64,000 nucleotides of DNA from Hydrogenobaculum sp. 3684 (GTDB taxonomy: Bacteria; Aquificota; Aquificia; Aquificales; Aquificaceae): contig NC_015557.1 in assembly GCF_000213785.1 (NCBI RefSeq), positions 248,001 through 312,000 on the forward strand, in the 5' to 3' direction. The notes under the pieces were generated by a model. It made no database searches, had not been told where the DNA came from, and was given only the letters and a program-made list of their open reading frames with translations. Both the position numbers and the translations under genes were made by a program. The stretch's first letter is position 1; each line of letters opens with the position of its first letter. This document shows positions 17,694 to 25,366 of the stretch, piece by piece.

Positions 17694-18365
17694 ATGGAAA
17701 AAGTTATACCAAAATGGGTGTTTGTGGTGGATTTAAACTCTTGTGTAGGATGCAATGCGTGTATGGCAGCTTGCGCCCAAGAAAATCAAACGCCTTATTG
17801 GTCAGAAAAGTGGAGAACAAAAGTAGAGCAAATAGAAATAGGTGAGTTTCCAGAGGCAAAACGCGTATTTTTCCCACATCTTTGTATGCAATGCCAAAAC
17901 ACTCCTTGCTATTACGCTTGTCCTACTGGCGCTACTTATAAAACCGAAGAGGGTATTGTGCTTGTAAACCACGAAAGATGTATAGGTTGTGAGGCTTGTG
18001 TAATAGCTTGCCCTTACGGAGCTAGATATCCTTATGAATCTGATGATGTAGATGAATGTGAAAAGTTGTACGGTGAAGAGGCAAGGCATACCACACCTCA
18101 CATAGACAAATGCACATGGTGTTATCATAGGCTAAAAGAAGGTTTAGAACCAGCTTGTGTGGAAACATGTCCTACCAACTGCCGTATGTTTGGAGATTTA
18201 AACGTAGATTCTTACGTATCTAGGCTTGTATTAGAAGGTAAGGCTATACCACTAAGTCCTCAGCTTGGTACAGAGCCAAAGGTGTTTTATGTAACCTCAA
18301 AAGAAACACCTGTGGGCGTTGTCTCTCATCATCTTGATGAACCACCTTACAAACAAACTATTTAA
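17694..18365 (+). CDS. Electron-transfer subunit with four [4Fe-4S] clusters (PsrB-like)
   Basis: The 223-residue product is the iron-sulfur subunit that carries electrons between the molybdenum subunit and the membrane anchor. Ferredoxin-type motifs include CVGCNACMAAC, CMQCQNTPC, CIGCEACVIACPYG and CTWCYHR, enough for four clusters. A strong TTAGGAGG Shine-Dalgarno precedes the start. It sits between the catalytic and NrfD genes, the standard order. Confidence 0.88.
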   Translation: MEKVIPKWVFVVDLNSCVGCNACMAACAQENQTPYWSEKWRTKVEQIEIGEFPEAKRVFFPHLCMQCQNTPCYYACPTGATYKTEEGIVLVNHERCIGCEACVIACPYGARYPYESDDVDECEKLYGEEARHTTPHIDKCTWCYHRLKEGLEPACVETCPTNCRMFGDLNVDSYVSRLVLEGKAIPLSPQLGTEPKVFYVTSKETPVGVVSHHLDEPPYKQTI

Positions 18366-18378
18366 AAGGAGGTAAAAC

Positions 18379-19278
18379 ATGGACGGACTTACTATGTATT
18401 TTGGTAATTATCAGCACTTTGTGCATCAAACAGCTTGGGGATGGATGATAGCTGTTTATCTTTTCTTAGGTGGCCTTGGCGGTGCCATGGGTGCTTTGTC
18501 TTCTTATTTTTACCTTATAAAAAAAGAAAATAACCCGGTGCTATTTGGGCTTTCTACACTTCTTGGTATAGGTTTTGTAAACTTTGGTGGTATATTTTTG
18601 CTTATACATATGCTTAAACCTTGGTTTGCGTTTTTTGTATGGGCTCATCCTACCAGCTGGATATTTTGGGGTGCATCCTTTATTATGATATACACTATCA
18701 CAGGTGCCATTTGGGGACTTTCGCTCATATCAACTCATATTAACTTTCCTTTTTCTCAAAAGCTTAAAAACCTAAACCCTTCTTTAGTGGATAAACTTGG
18801 TTATATAAGCGGTGTTATGGGACTTTTAACGGCCGTTTATACCGGGCTTTTGCTTTCTACTGCACCAGCCATAACACTTTGGTCAAACCCTGGCTTACCG
18901 GTGCTTTTTATGGTATCTGCTCTTTCTACTGCTACAGCTTATTTTATGCTGGTATCTCCTTCTCATATAGCTCATGAAAATGAAAAACTTGATATAGCTT
19001 TGCTTGCATTAGAGATTATTATAATATCTGCTTTCTTTAACTACCTATTTATATCAAGTGCTGCTGGTAAATATATAATCTCTAAAATGCTTTCTTCTGT
19101 TGGTTTCATGGGCTTTTTTGTAATACTTGGTCTTTTGGTGCCGTTTTTGCTTGAAATTTATGCCATCAAAAAGCACTCAAAATCTTTGGTAATCCTGGCT
19201 TCTTTACTGGTCCTGATGGGCGGGTTTTTGCTTAGATTTTACATTCTAAAATTTGGATATTACACATACCCATGGTAA
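18379..19278 (+). CDS. NrfD/PsrC-type membrane quinone-reactive subunit
   Basis: The 299-residue integral membrane protein has about eight hydrophobic helices. It begins with WGWMIAVYLFLGGLGGAMG, characteristic of NrfD/PsrC anchors that exchange electrons with menaquinone. The start has an AAAGGAGGT Shine-Dalgarno. The tail overlaps the start of the following ferredoxin gene by 7 nt. Confidence 0.88.
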   Translation: MDGLTMYFGNYQHFVHQTAWGWMIAVYLFLGGLGGAMGALSSYFYLIKKENNPVLFGLSTLLGIGFVNFGGIFLLIHMLKPWFAFFVWAHPTSWIFWGASFIMIYTITGAIWGLSLISTHINFPFSQKLKNLNPSLVDKLGYISGVMGLLTAVYTGLLLSTAPAITLWSNPGLPVLFMVSALSTATAYFMLVSPSHIAHENEKLDIALLALEIIIISAFFNYLFISSAAGKYIISKMLSSVGFMGFFVILGLLVPFLLEIYAIKKHSKSLVILASLLVLMGGFLLRFYILKFGYYTYPW

Positions 19279-20237
19279 ATGTTTTTGGGCTTTTAGAGCT
19301 AAATGCGCCTTTGGCTCTTGATGAGAAGCGCTGCGTAAACACTATAAAACCGCAAAAAGAGTGCAATCTTTGTGAGAAGATATGCCCCACAAAGGCAATA
19401 GATTTAAATACATTCTCCGTAGAATCTTCCTCATGCACCCTTTGTGGTGCATGTTCTTTAGTATGTCCTACTGAGGCTATAAGCGTTGAAATAGATTATG
19501 TAGGGGTTATAAAGGATTTTGAAGCTAAAGAAATATGTATAGGGTGTGTAAGATCAGATAAAGCCGAGGTTATATTGCCATGTATAGCAAATTTAAATGA
19601 AAAAGACATTTTAAATATATCCACAAAGAAAAAGCTTTATTTTGATATAAGCCCTTGTGAGAGCTGTGTTTATAGCTTTTCAAAAGATATTAAAAATTTA
19701 ATCTCAAAAGCTATATACCTATCAAAAGTCTTTAGAATAGGCAATATACCTTCTTTTGCGGAAGAAGATTATAAGCCAAAGTTTAGACATACTTCTTTTA
19801 AAAACAAACAAAAAGAAGAATTTTCAGTATCAAATAAAGAAGAACTATGTTCTAACAAAATACCTTTTGAAGGGAAGTTTGGCCACATAGAAATATCTGA
19901 AGGTTGCGATCTTTGTGGGGCTTGCGAGGCCATATGTCCCCAAAGAGCTATAAAGATAGAAAACGCTTTTATAAACTTTTCTCATGGGCTTTGTATAGCA
20001 TGTGGTTTGTGTGAATACGCTTGTGGTTTAAGCCATCCTTCAAGACCTCTAACTTTAAGAAAAGCTGTTATACCATCAAAATATACAAAAGATTATGAAC
20101 CGATATCCATATCTCACAAACATATATGTGAAAATTGCGGTAAAGTATTTTATACAAAAGAAGATAATCAAAGCTTATGTATAATCTGCCAAAAAGAGAA
20201 AAACCTTCAAAATATGATATTGGATTTGTTGAAATAG
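19272..20237 (+). CDS. Multi-cluster ferredoxin-like protein with C-terminal zinc ribbon
   Basis: The 321-residue protein has an N-terminal pair of [4Fe-4S] motifs (CNLCEKICP, CTLCGACSLVCP). A middle region carries CIGCVRSD and CESC. A second pair follows (CDLCGACEAICP, CIACGLCEYACG), and a terminal CENCGKVF...CIIC ribbon lies at residues about 276-300. No signal peptide or membrane helix is seen, so it is probably cytoplasmic. It overlaps psrC. Archaeal sre clusters have an additional Fe-S gene (sreD) here; correspondence is an inference. Confidence 0.6.
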   Translation: MVNVFGLLELNAPLALDEKRCVNTIKPQKECNLCEKICPTKAIDLNTFSVESSSCTLCGACSLVCPTEAISVEIDYVGVIKDFEAKEICIGCVRSDKAEVILPCIANLNEKDILNISTKKKLYFDISPCESCVYSFSKDIKNLISKAIYLSKVFRIGNIPSFAEEDYKPKFRHTSFKNKQKEEFSVSNKEELCSNKIPFEGKFGHIEISEGCDLCGACEAICPQRAIKIENAFINFSHGLCIACGLCEYACGLSHPSRPLTLRKAVIPSKYTKDYEPISISHKHICENCGKVFYTKEDNQSLCIICQKEKNLQNMILDLLK

Positions 20238-20244
20238 ATTGTCA

Positions 20245-20273
20245 TTGATAATTATCAAATTTTGATCTAAAAT
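20245..20273 (+). promoter_or_regulatory. Promoter with FNR-type operator over the -35 element
   Basis: TTGATAATTATCAA (20245-20258) is a perfect palindrome matching the FNR/CRP-family consensus TTGAT-N4-ATCAA. Its first six bases serve as a -35 (TTGATA) located 17 bases before a TAAAAT -10 at 20268-20273. An operator over the -35 would repress. The downstream gene starts at 20322. Confidence 0.55.
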
Positions 20274-20321
20274 ATTTATATGAAATTTAAAACGAAAGCA
20301 ATTTATTAACAGGTTTAAACT

Positions 20322-21212
20322 ATGACGGATACTTTTAACTCTTTTTGGGATAGCGATAAAATAAACGAAAACCAATGGGAAGAGACAGTCCAGGGTATAG
20401 ATGAATATGTAGAGACCTCTGATTGGACTCTTATAGAGGTTAAAGATGTTGATATTTCTGATGATATAGCTTTTCTTGATGGTATAGTAAGACTTGATAG
20501 TGAAATTTTTTATAAAGAAAACAAATCTAGGCTTAGGTTGTTTAGTTTGGCAAGTGGTATATGCGAGATGAAGCCCAATTTTTATAATGATTTTGAGGCT
20601 TTTAAAAGCATAAAAACAAAGAAAATAGCAATACCAGACAAAGAAATACCAAAAAACCAAATCATTGTAAAAAACGCAAAATACGATTTAGTGGCCAAAG
20701 ACCAAGACCATCTTGTTTTATTAAAACAATTAGAATATGAGACTTTAATAGATTATGTAAGTTATTCGCACACAAGATTTATAATATGGGACGGCTCGTT
20801 ACCTATTACGTTTTCAGGTTTGGATAGTAAGCTTGTGTTTGGTTTTATTAAATCTCATAGAAAATATTTTGTAAATCCTAAAAACTTGGAGCTTTTGTAT
20901 GAGATAAAGGCTTTTCAAAGAACACCTATTATACACTACACGAGTCAAGACCAAAAAAACTTTTACTACACTTGGTATACCACATTAAACAACGATATAA
21001 CTGGACTTGTTAGAATTGAGACGCTGGCAAATATAGATATAAAAGAAGCCTCTTATTTGGCTAACGCTGTTTGTGTTATTTTAAGAAAGTTTGCATCAAG
21101 TCCATTGTATGAACAAAGAGCTCCTCAAAATTTAGCCCCTATAAGTGCTTTGGAACGCTATCTCAGAGCTTATCTTGGATATTACTTTTTTGATGCTCCA
21201 GTGTTTGTTTGA
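20322..21212 (+). CDS. Uncharacterised protein with NurA-nuclease-like features
   Basis: I do not recognise this 296-residue protein with certainty. The spacing of acidic and positive segments is reminiscent of the NurA nuclease fold: DGIVRLDSEIFY near residue 53, FIIWDGSLP near 148, GFIKSHRKYF near 168, GLVRIETLAN near 227, and APISALERYLRAYLG near the end. No signal peptide or membrane helix is visible. It has its own promoter and an FNR-type operator. Its 3' end overlaps the convergent rlmB gene by 31 bp. Confidence 0.4.
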   Translation: MTDTFNSFWDSDKINENQWEETVQGIDEYVETSDWTLIEVKDVDISDDIAFLDGIVRLDSEIFYKENKSRLRLFSLASGICEMKPNFYNDFEAFKSIKTKKIAIPDKEIPKNQIIVKNAKYDLVAKDQDHLVLLKQLEYETLIDYVSYSHTRFIIWDGSLPITFSGLDSKLVFGFIKSHRKYFVNPKNLELLYEIKAFQRTPIIHYTSQDQKNFYYTWYTTLNNDITGLVRIETLANIDIKEASYLANAVCVILRKFASSPLYEQRAPQNLAPISALERYLRAYLGYYFFDAPVFV

Positions 21213-21937
21213 TGCTTGTAAACTTCCCATAAACATATAGCTCCAGCTGCACTTACATTAAGAGATGTTACTTTGCCTTTCATGGGTATTGATACTCTAA
21301 CATCCGAATGCTCCAATACATTTTTTGATACGCCTTCACCTTCGGAACCAAGCACTATACACATAGGATATGCAAAATCTACTTCTGTTATGTCTTTTCC
21401 ACCTTTTTCAAGGGCGTAAACCCAGCCACCCATCTCTTTAAAGGTTTTTAGAGCCTTGCTGATGCTTGGGGTTTTTGAGATTTTAAGATGAAATATAGCA
21501 CCAGATGAAGACTTTACAACGGTTGCATTTATAGGAGCGCTTCTATCTTTTGGTATTAAAAGCCCTATACCTCCAAATACTTCAACAGTTCTTGCTATAG
21601 AACCTACGTTTTGTGGGTCTGTTATATGATCAAGCACCGCAAAAAAGCCTTTTTCTTTTATGGTTTTTCTAAAAAGCTCTTCTTCTGACACATAGGTGAT
21701 AGGGCTTAGTATGGCTACGACTCCTTGGGTTTTTTTGGTGTTTGCAAGTTCTTCTAGTTTTTGCCTTGGTGCAATCTGGACTTTTATACCTCTTTCTTTG
21801 GCAAGGTCTAAAAGCTCTTTTGGTGCTTTTGAATCATGCGCTATAAGTATTTTTTCCATAGATTGACCAGCTACAAGCGCTTCTATAACTGGATTTCTTC
21901 CCCATATTACGTAGTTTTGCGTAGTGTGCTTTAGCAT
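21182..21937 (-). CDS. rlmB: 23S rRNA 2'-O-methyltransferase, RlmB/TrmH (SPOUT) family
   Basis: This 251-residue SPOUT methyltransferase modifies the 2'-hydroxyl of a ribosomal or transfer RNA nucleotide. The N-terminal substrate-binding domain begins YVIWGRNPVIEALVAG. The catalytic motifs are HITDPQNVGSIARTVEVFG, LGSEGEGVS and SIPMKGKVTSLNVSAAGA. I chose ATG 21937 because it has an AGGAGAAAAG Shine-Dalgarno and matches the family's N-terminus. The frame is open upstream to 22018 through a duplicated sequence, which would add 27 residues. Confidence 0.85.
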   Translation of the reverse strand: MLKHTTQNYVIWGRNPVIEALVAGQSMEKILIAHDSKAPKELLDLAKERGIKVQIAPRQKLEELANTKKTQGVVAILSPITYVSEEELFRKTIKEKGFFAVLDHITDPQNVGSIARTVEVFGGIGLLIPKDRSAPINATVVKSSSGAIFHLKISKTPSISKALKTFKEMGGWVYALEKGGKDITEVDFAYPMCIVLGSEGEGVSKNVLEHSDVRVSIPMKGKVTSLNVSAAGAICLWEVYKHQTNTGASKK

Positions 21938-22169
21938 TTTTCTTTTCTCCTGCAATTTGGTTATTGGATCTCCATTAGCTCCAAAACGCGATTTCATCGC
22001 TCTAGTGTGCTCTCGCATTTCTCACATCTCCTTAGTGTCATTGTCTGTTCTTTAACTCCAAAATGCGTCTTTGCCGCTCTAGTGTGCTTTAGCATTTTTC
22101 TTTTCTCCTGCAATTTGGTTATTGGATCTCCATTAGCTCCAAAACGCGATTTCATCGCTCTAGTGTGCT
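21922..22169. repeat. Tandem duplication: two identical 90-bp copies and a diverged middle unit
   Basis: Bases 21922-22011 and 22080-22169 are identical over 90 bp, by direct comparison. The 68 bases between them look like a diverged copy of the same unit, so the array is about three units of 77-81 bp, each bounded by TAGTGTGCT. On the minus strand each intact unit contains the Shine-Dalgarno and first codons of rlmB (MLKHT). The array thus arose by tandem duplication of the rlmB 5' region. Confidence 0.9.
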
Positions 22170-22421
22170 TTAAGCCGTGGCATACTTGTCAAACCACATT
22201 ATTCAACCTCTATTCAAAAAGTTTAATAGGAAAGCTTCGATATGTCAAGAGTGCTTTAGCATGTTTCAGATAAGCATGTTCTTAGAATATACTTATCACA
22301 CGACAAGTCTACCACGGTTTACAAGTCTACCAAGGTTTACAAGTCTACCACGGTTTTCATTGTTCTTTAGGTTATAGAACGTCTGCTGAAGTAGCTTACA
22401 AGTATAACACGGTTTATGTGT
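22170..22421. other. Gene-poor degenerate region with inverted and partial repeats
   Basis: No convincing gene lies here. A fourth partial rlmB-type unit starts at 22161 (TAGTGTGCTTTAAG), and a fragment (GAGTGCTTTAGCAT) recurs near 22250. GCCGTGGCATACTTGTC near 22174-22190 is an imperfect inverted copy of the 18-bp repeats at 22303-22356, and the two flank about 110 bp. It looks like a decayed, rearranged junction downstream of the arsenite oxidase locus. Confidence 0.6.
22303..22356. repeat. Three tandem 18-bp repeats
   Basis: ACAAGTCTACCACGGTTT occurs three times head to tail. The middle copy has one substitution (CCAAGG for CCACGG). A further degenerate copy with two changes lies at 22398-22415. 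There are no spacers, so it is not a CRISPR array. Confidence 0.92.
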
Positions 22422-22679
22422 TCACGCTGTAATGAAACTTATACACCCAGCGCCTGCTTGAGTTTTTACGTCAAAGTTAAGTCTTAATTTTAAGTCTTAA
22501 TTTGAGAAATCATGCTGGTTGTTAGACTTGATGTTGGAGTTGTTGTACATTGCACGGTACTGAGTGTCGAAATCAATACCAATGCCCTTGTCTTTAAGAC
22601 TTGTGATCTCCACAGCATACGCTGGGGATAAAATGACTGCACCTAAAAGTGCTGCACATGCTACTCTTTTCATCTTCAA
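22422..22679 (-). pseudogene. Decayed outer-membrane porin gene (5' remnant)
   Basis: The frame begins with a signal peptide (MKMKRVACAALLGAVILSPAYA). It continues into a porin-like first strand (DFDTQYRAMYNNSN) and ends at TAA (22497-22499) after 60 residues. In the same frame beyond that stop, 24 further codons read DLKLRLNFDVKTQAGAG, a typical second porin strand, before a second stop at 22422-22424. The rest of the gene is missing. A Shine-Dalgarno (AGGAAG) remains. It lies downstream of the aioA terminator. Confidence 0.7.
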
Positions 22680-22699
22680 CTTCCTAAAATTTTTTATTT

Positions 22700-22723
22700 A
22701 TTAAAGGGGGGCGTATGCCCCCC
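22700..22723 (-). terminator. Strong intrinsic terminator after aioA
   Basis: On the minus strand a perfect 7-bp GGGGGGC/GCCCCCC stem with a 4-base loop (22706-22723) is followed by TTTAAT and an A/T-only stretch. It lies just after the aioA stop and separates the oxidase genes from the porin remnant. Confidence 0.85.
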
Positions 22724-22730
22724 TACAGCC

Positions 22731-25352
22731 TTAGATTCTAACATCATTTGTCGGCAACAATGATGTATTCTTTAGGATATCTTCAAGCTTTCCTTTAAGC
22801 TTTCTTATCGCAACCCTTGAACACTTATACCAAGGAATATTAGTTTTTGGGTCGGTATAGCTGGTGGTAAGGTGATTGAAAGTACCGTTCCAGTGGTACA
22901 TTAAACCAAGTACCATTCCAGGAGGAGGAGCATCGGTTACATATACCAACGCCACTACATTACCTTCTAAGTTATAAACCTCAACCATATCTCCGCTATT
23001 AATTCCAAGTCTTCTTGCATCTTCTGGGTTCATTTGTATGTATGGTAAAGGAATAGTTGCAACCTTTTCTGGAAGGTATCTGTCATTGTAGGCTGATTGC
23101 CAGAGTATTTGGGTTCTTCCCGTAGTAAGCCAGAATGGGTATTTACTATCGTTTCCATCTTGGAAGTACTTGGTAATCTGGGGTGGGTAGAACTTCATGG
23201 GATCTGGCTCCCATGGGTCAGATCCATACCATTTAAACTTACCATCCGGAGTTCCAAATCTGTATACGTATCTTCTTTTTGTGCCGACAAGCTCTCCGGT
23301 TTCAGGGTCTATGCGAGTAGGAACTTGTATACCTTTCTGACCTACTTTTCTGAGATATTCATATGTAACACCTTTGAAGGATTCTTGTGGTAGAAGTGCT
23401 TCATCTGCCGCTGGAACTCTATTGTCTGGGAGATAATGTGAATTCTGTAAGAAAACTTCTTCAGAAGTTTTCCAATCCATTCCAGAACAGTATTTAGCTG
23501 CCTCATAGTTTCCTTCAGCCTCATATAATTCCTTCATTCTTGTAGCAATTCTTCCCCATATCCACCAGTCTGGTTTTGCATCTCCTGGAGGTGCCATAAA
23601 TTGTTCCGAAATTCTCATAAGTCTACTGTTACAGTTTATATAGGTACTAGTTTTTTCTCCCCAACCCGCGGCAGAAAGTATTACATGTGCATCCTTTGCT
23701 GTTTCAGTTTTATAAATATCCACAACTACCATAAATAAACCATTTGTTTTTTCGAGACCTTCTAATATTCTTCTAGCTCTCTCTTCTGAACCAGCTGGTT
23801 CTCCATATAACCTTGCCAGCTCTGATAGATACTTATTAAGTGTCATGATTCTTTCACTGACTTTTTCCCTGAAAGCTTGTGAGTTTAGTGTAGATAGGTA
23901 TGGATTTGTTCCAGCTACAAAATAGATCTTTGCTTTTGGGTCATTTTTTACATACTCATCGACGTTTGGAGGCGGTCCGCCATGATATATAGAACCAACA
24001 AGCTTCGCTCTGGATATATTATCAGGTCCTGCATAACCTTCCGCATGTCCTCCCTGTCTTCCGCATGCTGAACCTGGCTTTCCGTAGTTTCCAGTGAGGG
24101 CAGCAAGCTGTGCGATAGATGCTATGGTATCATAGTTTTTATAGTTCCATATAGCACCTTTTTCGTATAGGATAAACGCTCTTCTTCTAAAGTTTCCTGG
24201 TTTTGGACTTGCTATCCATTCAGCCGCTTTTTCTATATCTTCTTTCTTTACGCCGGTTAGCTTTTCTACTCTACTCATAAACTCTTCATAAGGAACGTCA
24301 AGCATTAATGATTTCTTCTTATATTCTTCAAAAAGATTTAAATCTGTCCTCTTCTCTACGAAGTCTTTATCCCACCATCCTTTTTCCCATACGGCTCTTG
24401 CTACAGCATTTGCAAGTACGTAGTCTGTTCCAAGATTTGGTCTTAAATGAAGAACTCTACCAGGTGCAACAATCTCTGAAACTTCTACGGTGGCTCCTTT
24501 TCTTGGGTCTACAATAACCATTCTTGCAGGTTCTGCTGGCTCTCCCTCTAAATACTCTTTTTTCTTTTCATCAATGGTTGCACCTTGAAGGTTTGGCATC
24601 ATGTGTTCTGTGTAGAAAACAGTAGCATTGACAAAAGTGTTGGCACCCCAAAGTACTATGGTATCAGCAAGCCTTGCATCCTCATAAGTATAGTTAAGCT
24701 CAAAAACTCCTCTTTCTCTTTGACCCCAAACCTCGGCGTTGTTGGCCGGTCTATTGTGTATAGATAACATTCTTGTACCAACTGCTACCATGAAGAATTT
24801 CCAAAGTGCCCAGTTCGCCTCGTATCCAGCACCAGCGCCTCCATGGTCATGTCCTTTCATAGCTACTGAGTCTGGGCCATATTTATCCACGACGCCTTTG
24901 GTTACTCTTGCGACTAAATCTATTGCTTCTTCCCAGGTAACTGGCATGAACTCATCCCCAACTCTAATTAATGGTCGGCGTAATCTTTCTCTTGTGGGCT
25001 TTGTAGGTGAATATAACGTCTCTGCATTAGCCCCTCCCCTTATAGAGTAGTTTCCTCTATTTATAGGCGAGTCTTGTGCTGGTATTATTAATACGTTGTA
25101 AAGGTTGCCGTCCTCTCCTTTTACTACGCTGTACATAGTTTCGGTTATTGATTGACTTTGCAGGGCTACTCCTTGTTTAGTAAAGTCTATACCAAGTGCA
25201 TTTTCGTTTGGCTTTGGCCCACCTTCCTTGCCCACAGGCCATCTATAAATGTTATAACCACAACCTACGCCGCAGTACTGGCAAGGTGATATAAATTTTT
25301 GTGCGTCTTTTGGTGGAATTGGTATGCTATCCCTTCTTTCAAATACTGCCAT
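22731..25352 (-). CDS. aioA: Arsenite oxidase large (molybdopterin) subunit
   Basis: AioA oxidises arsenite to arsenate at a molybdenum bis-pterin centre in the periplasm. The 873-residue product has the family's [3Fe-4S] motif C24-x2-C27-x3-C31. H199/E207 and R432/H436 have the same spacing as the arsenite-binding residues H195/E203 and R419/H423 known for the Alcaligenes enzyme. No signal peptide is present, which fits export with the Tat-signalled AioB. A strong AAGGAGGT precedes the ATG. Sampled lines show somewhat higher G+C than neighbours. Confidence 0.9.
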   Translation of the reverse strand: MAVFERRDSIPIPPKDAQKFISPCQYCGVGCGYNIYRWPVGKEGGPKPNENALGIDFTKQGVALQSQSITETMYSVVKGEDGNLYNVLIIPAQDSPINRGNYSIRGGANAETLYSPTKPTRERLRRPLIRVGDEFMPVTWEEAIDLVARVTKGVVDKYGPDSVAMKGHDHGGAGAGYEANWALWKFFMVAVGTRMLSIHNRPANNAEVWGQRERGVFELNYTYEDARLADTIVLWGANTFVNATVFYTEHMMPNLQGATIDEKKKEYLEGEPAEPARMVIVDPRKGATVEVSEIVAPGRVLHLRPNLGTDYVLANAVARAVWEKGWWDKDFVEKRTDLNLFEEYKKKSLMLDVPYEEFMSRVEKLTGVKKEDIEKAAEWIASPKPGNFRRRAFILYEKGAIWNYKNYDTIASIAQLAALTGNYGKPGSACGRQGGHAEGYAGPDNISRAKLVGSIYHGGPPPNVDEYVKNDPKAKIYFVAGTNPYLSTLNSQAFREKVSERIMTLNKYLSELARLYGEPAGSEERARRILEGLEKTNGLFMVVVDIYKTETAKDAHVILSAAGWGEKTSTYINCNSRLMRISEQFMAPPGDAKPDWWIWGRIATRMKELYEAEGNYEAAKYCSGMDWKTSEEVFLQNSHYLPDNRVPAADEALLPQESFKGVTYEYLRKVGQKGIQVPTRIDPETGELVGTKRRYVYRFGTPDGKFKWYGSDPWEPDPMKFYPPQITKYFQDGNDSKYPFWLTTGRTQILWQSAYNDRYLPEKVATIPLPYIQMNPEDARRLGINSGDMVEVYNLEGNVVALVYVTDAPPPGMVLGLMYHWNGTFNHLTTSYTDPKTNIPWYKCSRVAIRKLKGKLEDILKNTSLLPTNDVRI

Positions 25353-25366
25353 ATTTTGTACCTCCT

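Noticed and set aside
20280-20309. Nine-codon frame right after the FNR-type promoter
   Set aside because: Too short and without a ribosome-binding site; more likely part of the leader of the gene at 20322.
22303-22356. Possible short CRISPR array
   Set aside because: The 18-bp units are directly adjacent with no spacers, and no cas genes are present.
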